NCBI GenBank assembly: GCA_002309055.1
Contig: DBWO01000002.1
Span: 1-29,389, forward strand
Origin: Ruminococcaceae bacterium UBA1236
GTDB taxonomy: Bacteria; Bacillota; Clostridia; Oscillospirales; Acutalibacteraceae
Length of the DNA: 29,389 bases
Reading direction: 5' to 3'
Shown piece after piece: positions 22,068 through 29,389 of the stretch (position 1 is its first letter; each line of letters starts with the position of its first letter). Both the position numbers and the translations under genes were made by a program. Under the pieces are notes generated by a model. It had not been told where the DNA came from, did no database searches, and worked only from the letters and a program-made list of their open reading frames with translations.

Positions 22068-22838
22068 ATGACCGAAACCGAACTGTTTTACTGCATAGAT
22101 AACCCCGAGGAAACTCCGCTCTCACACTTTCCTCAGGACGGCGGATACTGTGCGATTCTGCGCACAATCGGCTGTGTGGGTGACAGCCTGTCATCCGGTG
22201 AGTTTGAAGCTGTTGACGAAAACGGCAACAAGACGTATCACGATATGTTTGAGTATTCCTGGGGGCAGTTTCTCGCGCGCGATTGCGGCAGCAAAGTTTA
22301 TAACTTCTCACGCGGAGGAATGACCGCGAAGGAATATATTGAAAGCTTTGCGCAGGACAGCGGATTCTGGGAGAGGGACAAGGCCTGTCAGGCGTATATC
22401 ATCGCCCTCGGTGTAAACGACATTGTAAACTGCCGTCAGCCGGTCGGAAGCACGGATGATATTGACCTTGCGGATTGGCGCAACAACAAAGAGACTTTCG
22501 CAGGATATTACGGCGCAATAATTCAGCGCCTTCTTGAGATTTCGCCCGACGCGCGCTTCTTTTTTGTGACCATGCCCAAGGATGAAAACGGCAGCCCCTC
22601 CCCTGCTCACACACAGCTTCTGCACAGCCTTACCGATGTTTTCGCTCACAGCTATGTCATTGACCTTGACAGATACGCTCCCGTGCACGATGCAGAATTC
22701 AAGCGCAGGTTTTACCTCGGCGGCCATCTCAATGCCGTGGGATACCGCCTTACGGCAAAACAGATTGAAGCATACATCGATTACATCATAAGGCACAACC
22801 CCGACGATTTTGCCCGCATCGGTTTTGTGGGTAAATAA
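22068..22838 (+). CDS. SGNH/GDSL-type hydrolase (esterase-like)
   Basis: The 256-residue protein carries the SGNH blocks: CVGDSLSSG with nucleophile Ser40, NFSRGGMTAKEY with the block II Gly, ALGVND with Asn117, and GGHLNAVGY with His220. The usual Asp three residues before the His is Leu217 (YLGGH), so it may use a Ser-His dyad or another acid. It has a 30-residue N-terminal extension before the first strand and no signal peptide. Substrates in the family range from acetyl-sugars to lipids; none can be assigned. It is the last gene of the ychF transcript, followed by a strong terminator, and starts one base after the Pr6Pr stop with little ribosome binding site of its own. Confidence 0.85.
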   Translation: MTETELFYCIDNPEETPLSHFPQDGGYCAILRTIGCVGDSLSSGEFEAVDENGNKTYHDMFEYSWGQFLARDCGSKVYNFSRGGMTAKEYIESFAQDSGFWERDKACQAYIIALGVNDIVNCRQPVGSTDDIDLADWRNNKETFAGYYGAIIQRLLEISPDARFFFVTMPKDENGSPSPAHTQLLHSLTDVFAHSYVIDLDRYAPVHDAEFKRRFYLGGHLNAVGYRLTAKQIEAYIDYIIRHNPDDFARIGFVGK

Positions 22839-22853
22839 TCAACAAAAAACTTA

Positions 22854-22902
22854 AACGGATTTCCGCAAAGCGTTAAATCGCCGCGGAAATCCGTTTTTTT
22901 TC
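22854..22902 (+). terminator. Strong Rho-independent terminator after the SGNH gene
   Basis: AACGGATTTCCGC and GCGGAAATCCGTT form a perfect 13-bp stem around a 16-base loop, followed by a run of seven further T. It ends the ychF-Pr6Pr-SGNH transcript. Confidence 0.93.
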
Positions 22903-22920
22903 TATAATTCTTTTTCAATA

Positions 22921-22949
22921 TTTACACGGAATCTTAAACATATTATACT
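22921..22949 (+). promoter_or_regulatory. Sigma-A type promoter for the exported metallophosphoesterase
   Basis: TTTACA (22921-22926) and TATACT (22944-22949) are 17 bp apart, with a leader of about 30 nt that contains a strong GGGGAGG eight bases before the ATG. Confidence 0.65.
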
Positions 22950-22985
22950 GTAATCTACATACATATCTTTGGGGAGGAAAAAATA

Positions 22986-24122
22986 ATGTATGAGCTTAAT
23001 ATGATTATCAACGTCATAATTTCGGCGATTATTGTCATTCAGTCGGCGCTTGCCCTGCCTTTTAATACGCTGATTTTCCGCATTGATGAGAAGGCGAGCG
23101 TTTTTGAAAGCGGAGATAATATGTACACGGTGATATGGTCCACTTCACTGCCCGGCACAGGCTGTGTTACATATAGCTACGAGGGCGAGGAATATACATT
23201 GTGGGATGAAGAAAACGCAGCTATCCGCACGGAGGATTCCGTACACAGCGTGCGTATTCCCAAAGAGCATCTTGACAATAATACCTACACCTATTCCTCT
23301 CAGCAGATAGGCACACGCAGAGCTTATGTAGCCCTTAAAGGCAGAACGGTTTCATCTGATCCGGTGCAATTCAGGGGATATTCGGGGCAGGAAAAAATCC
23401 GCGCGCTTGTTATCTCGGATATTCACGAAAATCCCGATAACACCGCTAAAGCCGTGAAATGTTTTGATGAGCAGCCGGACCTCGTTATTATGAACGGCGA
23501 CGAGGTCAGCTATATGACATCGGAAGTCAAATTCAAGCAAGTGCTTTCCTACGCATACCGCTTTTCACAGGGCAGTATTCCGATTGTTTATACTAGAGGT
23601 AACCACGAAAACCGCGGTGAATACGGCTCAGACGCGATTGATATTTTCAAAACCACAACGGGCGGTTTGTATTACACCTGTAACTACGGCCCTGTTCATT
23701 TTATCGCGCTTGACTCGGGCGAAGACAAAAAAGATTCGGACTGGACTTACAGCGGCCTTGTTGATTACACCTCTTATGTAGCAAGAGAGACGGAGTGGCT
23801 CAATTCTCTTTCTCCCGACGAGGAGGCAGAATACGTTATCTGCGTAACGCACATTTCCAACATACAAAACCGCTACGGCAACAACTGGGTTGAACCCCTT
23901 ACAAATCTCGGCGTTGATCTGCTTGTAGGCGGGCATAAGCACCGCATAAACTTTGAGTATAACAAAGACGCAGCGCCGTTTTATCAGATGCTTGACGGCG
24001 GCAAGAACGGCAGCGACAGATACATCGCAACAATGCTCACCATTGGCGATGAGAAGATTGATGTGCTTTGCTACGACAACGAAAAAACAATGCGCGGCGA
24101 GCACACCTATGCAATAACATAA
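22986..24122 (+). CDS. Exported metallophosphoesterase with purple-acid-phosphatase-like architecture
   Basis: The 378-residue protein starts with a hydrophobic segment (about 7-24) ending SALA, a likely signal peptide or signal anchor, although it lacks the usual basic start. Residues about 30-130 form a beta-rich domain like the Fn3-like N-domain of purple acid phosphatases. The calcineurin-type phosphoesterase domain (about 137-378) has Asp145/His147 (SDIHEN), Asp172 (NGDE), Asn206-His207 (RGNHE), His289 (VTHIS) and His317/His319 (GGHKHR), a complete two-metal site. It probably dephosphorylates an external phosphoester. It is a single-gene unit between its own promoter and a terminator. 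Confidence 0.88.
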   Translation: MYELNMIINVIISAIIVIQSALALPFNTLIFRIDEKASVFESGDNMYTVIWSTSLPGTGCVTYSYEGEEYTLWDEENAAIRTEDSVHSVRIPKEHLDNNTYTYSSQQIGTRRAYVALKGRTVSSDPVQFRGYSGQEKIRALVISDIHENPDNTAKAVKCFDEQPDLVIMNGDEVSYMTSEVKFKQVLSYAYRFSQGSIPIVYTRGNHENRGEYGSDAIDIFKTTTGGLYYTCNYGPVHFIALDSGEDKKDSDWTYSGLVDYTSYVARETEWLNSLSPDEEAEYVICVTHISNIQNRYGNNWVEPLTNLGVDLLVGGHKHRINFEYNKDAAPFYQMLDGGKNGSDRYIATMLTIGDEKIDVLCYDNEKTMRGEHTYAIT

Positions 24123-24159
24123 GGATATATACTATAATAAAATTATTACAAAATTTACA

Positions 24160-24197
24160 AAACCCGGTGGCATCTATTCAGCTGTCACCGGGTTTTT
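24160..24197. terminator. Bidirectional terminator between convergent genes
   Basis: AAACCCGGTGGCA and TGTCACCGGGTTT form a 13-step stem with one G-U pair. It is followed by TTTTTATAAC on the plus strand and by TTTTGTAAATTTTG on the minus strand, so it can end both the phosphoesterase and the ADP-ribosylglycohydrolase transcripts. Confidence 0.88.
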
Positions 24198-24220
24198 ATA
24201 ACATTTTATCTGTAAAAAAT

Positions 24221-25009
24221 TTATTTCATATATTCCTCATCAAATCTGTCAACTGTTTCGAGGAGGAAATCATCAAGGTAGGTTCTCGCTTTCGCAATCA
24301 TTTCATCGGGGATTCCGTAATACGCCTGGGCGACTGCGCCGGTTATGGCCGCAAGTGTGTCGCTGTCGCCGCCGATTGAAATTGCGTTTCTTATTGCGTC
24401 CTCAAAGTCTGTTGATTCAAAGAACGCCTCAAGTGCCTGGGGCACAGTCTCCTGACAGGTTTCGTTGAAGCTGTATGTGTCTCTGATTTCATCGAGTGTA
24501 AAATCAATGTTATAAAAATATTTGCAGATATAGTCCTTGATTTCGCCTATTCCGGTTCCGTTTTTAGCGAGGAAAATCGCAACAGCCGTCGCGCAAGCGC
24601 CCTTCACGCCCTCAAAATGGTTGTGGGTGCAGTATGCGGAGTCATATGCGTAATGCACCGCCTCCTCAAGCGTTTTCGCAGCAAATCCGCAGGCGCTGAC
24701 CCTCATGGCGGAGCCGTTGCCGTAGGAGTTGTAGGGCTGCGGCTCGTATTGCCTGAGCCACATTCTGAACCTGCCGCCGTAGCCGGAGTCGGGATATTTT
24801 CTGCCGAAGTATTTCATTTCATCACATACATCACAGGAAAAGTTGTAATAATTGCCCTTGCTTTCAAGCATCGCTTTGCCGACAGCAACGGTCATTACCG
24901 TGTCATCGGTAAAAAAGCATTTTGGTGAAAAAAATTCAAAATCCTTTGTTTTGATATTGTTAAATTCAAATCTCGAACCCACAATATCGCCTATTATTGC
25001 TCCCCACAT
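24221..25009 (-). CDS. ADP-ribosylglycohydrolase family protein (DraG/ARH-like)
   Basis: Family enzymes remove ADP-ribose from proteins or small molecules using a two-Mg centre. The 262-residue protein has the N-terminal GAIIGDIVGSRFE, the metal motif FTDDTVMTVAV (Asp35, Asp36), NGSAMRVS near 98, and the C-terminal GGDSDT (213-218), all in order. The ATG at 25009 is preceded by AAAGGAG at good spacing; a frame opening at 25036 adds nine residues without a ribosome binding site. No ADP-ribosyltransferase gene is nearby, so its target is unknown. It follows the tyrosine-phosphatase-like gene by 71 nt across a hairpin and may depend on read-through. Confidence 0.92.
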   Translation of the reverse strand: MWGAIIGDIVGSRFEFNNIKTKDFEFFSPKCFFTDDTVMTVAVGKAMLESKGNYYNFSCDVCDEMKYFGRKYPDSGYGGRFRMWLRQYEPQPYNSYGNGSAMRVSACGFAAKTLEEAVHYAYDSAYCTHNHFEGVKGACATAVAIFLAKNGTGIGEIKDYICKYFYNIDFTLDEIRDTYSFNETCQETVPQALEAFFESTDFEDAIRNAISIGGDSDTLAAITGAVAQAYYGIPDEMIAKARTYLDDFLLETVDRFDEEYMK

Positions 25010-25051
25010 AATATTCACTCCTTTTGTTTGCTTCATCTGTATCTTATCACA

Positions 25052-25079
25052 AATAAAGTCCCGAAAAACGGACTTTATT
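25052..25079 (-). terminator. Hairpin terminator or attenuator after the tyrosine-phosphatase-like gene
   Basis: AATAAAGTCC and GGACTTTATT form a ten-bp stem around an eight-base loop, one base after the stop at 25081. On the minus strand the T-run is mostly in the 3' arm and short beyond it. No promoter was seen before the next gene, so partial termination is likely. Confidence 0.55.
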
Positions 25080-25080
25080 A

Positions 25081-26211
25081 TTATGCGGTTATGTAGTCTT
25101 CAATCGCTTTTATAGTTTCGTCGGTGAGTCCGCCTCTGCGCAGGTAGTTTTCCGCGCCCTCCTTAATATTAAGCGAGTCAAGCGGAGTGTCTTTTTCTGC
25201 CTCGCAGATGCAGTAGAAGAAGTCCTTCATATTTGTGAGAATTGCCTCGTATTTCTCGGGATTTTCCTCTTTGGTTATGCCGTAATAGTTATCAAAGGTT
25301 ATCATATAATCGTCAATTATTTCCTGCGTGGAAGCGCCGGCAAGCGCGAGAAGCAGAGCGCAGACAAAGCCGGTTCTGTCCTTGCCCTCAACGCAGTGAA
25401 TGATAACCGGCGAGGGGTGATTCAGCATCTCGGCAAAAGCGCCGGAGATGATGCGGGCATAATCATCCGAGCGGTAGTTCGCGTTCATTGCGAGCAGAAG
25501 TACATCGCCGCTCTGATACAGGCTGTTATAATAAGCGGAGTCAAAGTCATCCGCCTCAACATAGCTCTTGTATTTCTTAATGTTGTCACTGAGGTTGATT
25601 GCAAATTTTATGCCGTACTGCTCACAGAGTTTGTTTGCGTAAGAGGCGCGTTTATGCTGATTGTCGCAGGGCGAGGCGGAGCGGTAGAAGGTTGCCGCTT
25701 TGAGGCTGCCTCCGGTAACTTCTCTGAAATTCGCGAATATCACGTCTGAGTCGTAATCGCTCCTGTTGTCGGTGTATTCGAGGGCGAAAAGCTCCTGGGT
25801 GACAAGATATTTTCCTTTTTCGTTGAGCGTGACGGTGACCTTTGAATCCTCCGTCATCTCAAAATCATCCCAGGTGGAAGCGCCGTAGTTTCTCGCTATA
25901 ACAACATGGGGATAGCCGGGGTATCCGCACGCGAGCATCTCGCCGACCGGCACATAGTAGCCGGAATAATACGGTATATCCTCAAAAGTTTTTCCGTTAT
26001 CAAAAGCGATGTTTACGCTGTCGCCGAAAGCGAAACCGAGGGCGTTGAATTCCTCGATTGTGTAGCCGTCGATATAAATGTTACCGAATTCCTCATCTTC
26101 TAAAACGCCGGTTTTGCCGGTTGTGACGGCCTTGTCACCGCCCGCGCAAGAGCCGAATGAAAGCAGCGTTATAACGGCCGCGAGAATGAGAGCGGTTGTT
26201 TTTGTTTTCAT
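25081..26211 (-). CDS. Tyrosine-phosphatase-like lipoprotein (CxxGxDR type)
   Basis: The 376-residue protein has a signal peptide with lipobox FGSC (Cys22), so it is anchored outside the membrane. Residues about 45-150 form a beta-rich domain (IDGYTIEEFNALGFAFGDSV and YPGYPHVVIARNYG, each part of it) that I cannot name securely. The C-terminal part (about 155-376) has the protein-tyrosine/dual-specificity phosphatase entry FYRSASP (175-181) and the P-loop HCVEGKDRTG with Cys273 and Arg279, as in the Y_phosphatase3/IphP group. Substrates may be phosphotyrosine, phosphoinositide or another phosphoester. The ATG at 26211 has GGGAG upstream; 14 extra residues from 26253 would spoil the signal peptide and are rejected. 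Confidence 0.88.
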   Translation of the reverse strand: MKTKTTALILAAVITLLSFGSCAGGDKAVTTGKTGVLEDEEFGNIYIDGYTIEEFNALGFAFGDSVNIAFDNGKTFEDIPYYSGYYVPVGEMLACGYPGYPHVVIARNYGASTWDDFEMTEDSKVTVTLNEKGKYLVTQELFALEYTDNRSDYDSDVIFANFREVTGGSLKAATFYRSASPCDNQHKRASYANKLCEQYGIKFAINLSDNIKKYKSYVEADDFDSAYYNSLYQSGDVLLLAMNANYRSDDYARIISGAFAEMLNHPSPVIIHCVEGKDRTGFVCALLLALAGASTQEIIDDYMITFDNYYGITKEENPEKYEAILTNMKDFFYCICEAEKDTPLDSLNIKEGAENYLRRGGLTDETIKAIEDYITA

Positions 26212-26241
26212 ATTTTTCTCCCTTCGTTTATTTACGTTATG

Positions 26242-26270
26242 ATGATAACACAATGCCTGCTTTTTATCAA
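26242..26270 (-). promoter_or_regulatory. Sigma-A type promoter for the tyrosine-phosphatase-like lipoprotein gene
   Basis: On the minus strand TTGATA (26265-26270) and TATCAT (26242-26247) are 17 bp apart, about 30 bp before the ATG at 26211. It diverges from the promoter of the next plus-strand unit. Confidence 0.6.
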
Positions 26271-26317
26271 TTATATTTTACTTTGAAAATCATATTGATA
26301 AAAATTCGAGAAAACAA

Positions 26318-26346
26318 TTGAACTTTTTCCGTGATTTGTATATAAT
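26318..26346 (+). promoter_or_regulatory. Sigma-A type promoter for the metallophosphoesterase-GPH operon
   Basis: TTGAAC (26318-26323) and TATAAT (26341-26346) are 17 bp apart. The leader is about 48 nt and ends in GGAGGGAAGGA before the ATG at 26401. Confidence 0.75.
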
Positions 26347-26400
26347 AATTCAGTAAATCACGTTCGGGCGCGAATTGAAAAAATATCGGAGGGAAGGAAA

Positions 26401-27759
26401 ATGAATCCGCTCAAGTTTTATCTTATAACGGATACGCATTACTTCAAAAACAGTCTCGGCGCATACGGAGAAGCGTATGAGGACTTTATGGACGGTGAGC
26501 AGAAATGCTTTGCCGAAACGCAGGCGATAGACGAAGCCGCGTTTGCCTGGCTTGAAAAAGCTGACGAGGCGGACATTCTGCTCATCGCGGGTGACCTTTC
26601 TTTTAATGGTGAAAAAGAGAGCAACGAGGCCTTTTCAAAGCTTCTTCACGAATTCAAAGAGAAGAGCGGAAAGCGCGTTTATGTTGTTACCGCCGGTCAT
26701 GATTTCAACGATAATCCGTTTGCCTTCAACGAAAACGGCAGATACACCCCGGAGGGCACAAAATTCAGCGAGCTTTATGACCTTTACAGGGATTTCGGAT
26801 ATGATGACGCCATCGCTTTCAACCGCGAGCATCTCTCCTATGTTGCCGAACTTTCGGATGATGTACGCCTGCTCGTTATCTGCAACGATATCGATGGTAA
26901 GAAGCACATAACATACGATGACGAATTTCTCGGCTGGATTGAGGCGCAGGCAAAGCAGGCGCAGGCGGACGGCAAAATGATGATTGCCATGGAGCACTAT
27001 CCCGTGCTGCCCGGTCAGCCCATCCTCGGCCTTATAGGCGACGCCACTCAGGCGGAAAGCGGGAAACTCATCGATACGCTCGCCGATAACGGCGTTCATC
27101 TCATATTCACCGGCCATATGCATAACCAGAGCATAAATGTCGTGGAAACGGCGAAGGGCAACAAATTCTATGATGTCTGCACCGGCTCCGCAATCGGCTG
27201 GCCCGCGTTTATGCGCCTCGTGACAATTACGGACGAGGAAACGGTTGATGTTAAGAGCATTCCCATACCCGAGTTTGAATGGGATAAAAAAGGTCTCTCG
27301 GGTGAAGAATATCTCATCGCGCAGTTTGACCGTCTTATAAAAACACTTATCGAGCGAATGGAAACAGACCCCGAGAGATTCATGCGAAAGGTTTCAATTA
27401 AGCCCACTCCGCTTCTTATGAAAGTTTTTCCGAAGATAGGCAGGAAACTTTCAAAAATGACCGTTGGCAAATTCGCCCGCCTCGTATTTGTGAAAGCGGA
27501 TCCACAGATTAAAAACGACTCGCTTGTGGAATTTGCCGTTTCGTTTGTGCGCAGTATATTTGAAGGCAATCAGCCCTATGTGGAGGGCACGCCCGGCGGC
27601 GACACACTGCTCAGAGTTTTCCGCCGTCTCTCGCACCTGCCTCCGCTTAAGAAGCTGAAGAGCTCACAGGGCGAGCCGCTTGATTTTTACGAGACAATGA
27701 AACACACAGTGGGCAACTACGGTATAGACGACTATAACGCGGTGCTCAAGCTCAAATAA
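26401..27759 (+). CDS. Cytosolic metallophosphoesterase with altered GNH motif and long C-terminal extension
   Basis: The 452-residue protein begins directly with the calcineurin-type fold: Asp11/His13 (TDTHY), Asp65 (AGDLS), AGHD at 98-101 where the family has GNHD, His199 (MEHYP) and His239/His241 (TGHMHN). The metal-bridging Asn is replaced by Gly99, which may change activity or metal use. Residues after about 290 form a helical, Lys-rich C-terminal extension of about 160 residues that I do not recognise. There is no signal peptide. It is followed after 24 bp by a GPH-family symporter gene, so the substrate could be a phosphorylated form of the imported sugar, which is inference. Confidence 0.85.
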   Translation: MNPLKFYLITDTHYFKNSLGAYGEAYEDFMDGEQKCFAETQAIDEAAFAWLEKADEADILLIAGDLSFNGEKESNEAFSKLLHEFKEKSGKRVYVVTAGHDFNDNPFAFNENGRYTPEGTKFSELYDLYRDFGYDDAIAFNREHLSYVAELSDDVRLLVICNDIDGKKHITYDDEFLGWIEAQAKQAQADGKMMIAMEHYPVLPGQPILGLIGDATQAESGKLIDTLADNGVHLIFTGHMHNQSINVVETAKGNKFYDVCTGSAIGWPAFMRLVTITDEETVDVKSIPIPEFEWDKKGLSGEEYLIAQFDRLIKTLIERMETDPERFMRKVSIKPTPLLMKVFPKIGRKLSKMTVGKFARLVFVKADPQIKNDSLVEFAVSFVRSIFEGNQPYVEGTPGGDTLLRVFRRLSHLPPLKKLKSSQGEPLDFYETMKHTVGNYGIDDYNAVLKLK

Positions 27760-27783
27760 ACCGATATTGAGGAGGATTAAAGA

Positions 27784-29370
27784 ATGACTGCTTCCGTTGC
27801 AGAAAGACCCGAAAACGCGCTCCCGCCGGAGCAGCAGAAAAACGTGACAAAGTTTGAATATGTCTGCCTGATGCTTGCGCGTATCGGCGGCATGTTCGGC
27901 ACCACCCTCACCGGCACGCTTGCCGCGGCTTTCCTTCACGAACTGTTTTTCGGTCCCATAGGCGTTGACTCCGACAAAATTGCGAGTATACTCGCGGTTC
28001 AGACAACAATCACCACAGTTGCCGGTATTATTATCGGTCTTATAGCAGGTATTGTTGTTCAAAAATGGAAGACCCGCTGGGGCAGATACCGCCATTGGTA
28101 CATCATCTGCCTCGTTCCCATATTCACTCTTACCGTTCTGTTCTTCTATGTTCCCAAAGGATGGTCTGCAGCGGTTATTAACGGCACCGAGGCTGAGGCG
28201 GCGGCCGCTCTCCAGAAGCTTATTCTCTGGCGTTACGGAATCGCGCTCTGCCAAACTATATTCAACGCGTTCAACAACTTCGGTCAGAATGTTGCCCAGG
28301 TTATTTCCCCGAACCCCAAAGAGAAGAAGACTGTCGCTACGGTATGGCAGCTCTCTTATTATATCGGCTACGGCGGAGCATACCTCGGCACCTTCGTTTA
28401 CGGCCTGTTCAGTGACGATAAGAACAAGATGTATATGACTCTCGCGATAGTCGCGGCTCTTGTTACGGCGTTCGGTAACCTTATGTGCGGCCTTTTCTGC
28501 AAAGAGAGAATCGAACTGCCCAAAAAAGAAAAAGTCAAGGTTTCAAAAGCGCTGTTCTCATTGTTCAAATACAGAAACTACCGCGCCTTCCAGTATATGG
28601 CCTGGGTAAACAACCTTGCGGCTCTCGGCAAATTCTCAACCTTCCTTGCCGCTATTACGGTTGGTTCATCCAAAAACCTTCTTCTTACAATACCGACCGC
28701 AGTCGGCACGGTTGTGGGCAACCTTCTCACGGCAAAACTCTCACAGAAGCACGAGCCCACAAAGCTGCTCAAATTCTGCGGCCCCTATTCAATGATTTCG
28801 GCGGGCGTTCTGTTCCTTATCTGTTTTGTGGAAGCAAAATTCGGCCTTTACTTCTTCTCCGGCTGGAACAGTATTTTCTTCTATGTGTTCTATTTCCTTT
28901 TCGGCATAGGAATAGGTATTCAGGAGCTTTCAAACTCTCATTTTGTTGTTGAGTACTATGACTATCTTGAGTGGCAGACCGGCGAAAGAATGGAAGCTAT
29001 TCAGGGCATCGTTCCCGGCTGGATCAACACCGGCATCAACTACCTTAAAGAGCTTGCGATTCCCTTCCTTATTGCCTGGGTTGGCTATAAATCTTCTGTA
29101 GAGGGCGACCTTGTCAAAACTATGCAGGCAGAGCCCACATACCTGAAGACATGCCTGTGGCTGCTCGCGTTCCTGCTCTTCGGCTACGCGTTCGCAAATC
29201 TGTTCAAGGCAATAATTCTCAAAACCCTTTACAATGTTGAAGGTGAAACCAAGCAGCAGATGTACCGCGATCTTGAGGAAATCCGCGCGGCACGTCACGA
29301 AGAAAACCTTGAAGAGACCTATATGGCGGAAGGCAATTCCGTGACAGATAACTCGGATACGGAAGCCTGA
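27784..29370 (+). CDS. MFS sugar:cation symporter, glycoside-pentoside-hexuronide (GPH) family
   Basis: The 528-residue membrane protein has about twelve hydrophobic helices starting near residue 30. The loop KWKTRWGRYRHW near 96-107 is the GPH-family signature between helices 2 and 3, and a long central loop is rich in Lys near 245-255. Such proteins import glycosides or uronides with H+ or Na+. The N-terminus (about 20 residues) and the acidic C-terminal tail (about 45 residues) are polar and cytosolic. GAGGAGG lies before the ATG at 27784, 24 bp after the metallophosphoesterase stop. No glycoside hydrolase gene is in view. The last 19 bases of the window after its stop are AT-rich and hold nothing recognisable. 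Confidence 0.88.
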   Translation: MTASVAERPENALPPEQQKNVTKFEYVCLMLARIGGMFGTTLTGTLAAAFLHELFFGPIGVDSDKIASILAVQTTITTVAGIIIGLIAGIVVQKWKTRWGRYRHWYIICLVPIFTLTVLFFYVPKGWSAAVINGTEAEAAAALQKLILWRYGIALCQTIFNAFNNFGQNVAQVISPNPKEKKTVATVWQLSYYIGYGGAYLGTFVYGLFSDDKNKMYMTLAIVAALVTAFGNLMCGLFCKERIELPKKEKVKVSKALFSLFKYRNYRAFQYMAWVNNLAALGKFSTFLAAITVGSSKNLLLTIPTAVGTVVGNLLTAKLSQKHEPTKLLKFCGPYSMISAGVLFLICFVEAKFGLYFFSGWNSIFFYVFYFLFGIGIGIQELSNSHFVVEYYDYLEWQTGERMEAIQGIVPGWINTGINYLKELAIPFLIAWVGYKSSVEGDLVKTMQAEPTYLKTCLWLLAFLLFGYAFANLFKAIILKTLYNVEGETKQQMYRDLEEIRAARHEENLEETYMAEGNSVTDNSDTEA

Positions 29371-29389
29371 AAATAAAATAATAACATAA

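Noticed and set aside
24221..26211. ADP-ribosylglycohydrolase plus phosphatase as a toxin-antitoxin or anti-phage module
   Set aside because: No ADP-ribosyltransferase toxin gene is adjacent, the phosphatase carries an export signal, and no mobile or defence markers are present.
27664..28254. 196-codon open frame on the minus strand
   Set aside because: It spans the metallophosphoesterase-symporter junction opposite two well-supported genes, and its product has no recognisable features.
1..29389. Mobile elements, CRISPR arrays, tRNA or rRNA genes
   Set aside because: I saw no regularly spaced direct repeats, transposase or integrase frames, cloverleaf sequences or rRNA-like stretches; the intergenic gaps are short and mostly explained by promoters and terminators.

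Overview
The window looks like a chromosomal segment of a low-to-mid GC gut-type Firmicute, probably class Clostridia (Oscillospirales-like). The evidence is strong GGAGG ribosome binding sites, a perfect CIRCE operator in front of groESL, sigma-A type promoters with 16-17 bp spacing, lipoprotein signals ending FxSC, and families common in Clostridia (DUF4349, DUF2156, Pr6Pr, DUF4886-like SGNH, GPH symporter). No tRNA, rRNA, CRISPR array, insertion sequence, integrase or prophage gene was seen. Coding is dense, and no stretch over 300 bases lacks a gene.

Layout. (1) 1-2244, minus strand: operon tsaE-tsaB-rpiB-upp (t6A tRNA modification, pentose phosphate isomerase, uracil salvage), with upp cut by the window edge. 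(2) 2275-4402, minus: groES-groEL with CIRCE, promoter and terminator. (3) 4439-6661, plus: an O-antigen-ligase-like membrane protein followed one base later by a DUF4886-like SGNH protein whose catalytic residues all appear replaced. (4) 6679-7674, minus: a DUF4349 lipoprotein. (5) 7787-15292, minus: six tightly packed genes, metF-metH-DUF2156-EEP phosphatase-family I.5 lipase-phosphohexomutase. This run mixes one-carbon/methionine metabolism with genes that could act on lipids or sugar phosphates. (6) 15386-15823, plus: a UspA-like protein whose 3' end overlaps recG. (7) 15812-20083, minus: tcdA-ABC substrate-binding lipoprotein-recG. (8) 20116-22902, plus: ychF-Pr6Pr membrane protein-SGNH hydrolase, closed by a strong terminator. 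(9) 22921-29370: an exported metallophosphoesterase (plus), an ADP-ribosylglycohydrolase and a tyrosine-phosphatase-like lipoprotein (minus), then a second metallophosphoesterase with a GPH-family sugar symporter (plus).

How the genes fit together. tsaE and tsaB (t6A) and tcdA (cyclisation of t6A to ct6A) serve one tRNA modification pathway from two operons. metF supplies 5-methyltetrahydrofolate to the B12-dependent metH next to it; this MetH ends after its cobalamin domain, so reactivation must come from elsewhere. The last 7 kb is rich in phosphoester and ADP-ribose hydrolases, two of them with export signals.

Most of the window is ordinary core genome. I found no defence system or mobile island. 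The least-explained items are the probable SGNH pseudoenzyme beside a Wzy-like polymerase/ligase, a signal-less family I.5 lipase inside the met operon, the orphan substrate-binding protein coupled to recG, and the metallophosphoesterase-GPH pair with an altered metal motif. Start sites, promoters and functions are read from sequence alone, without database searches.
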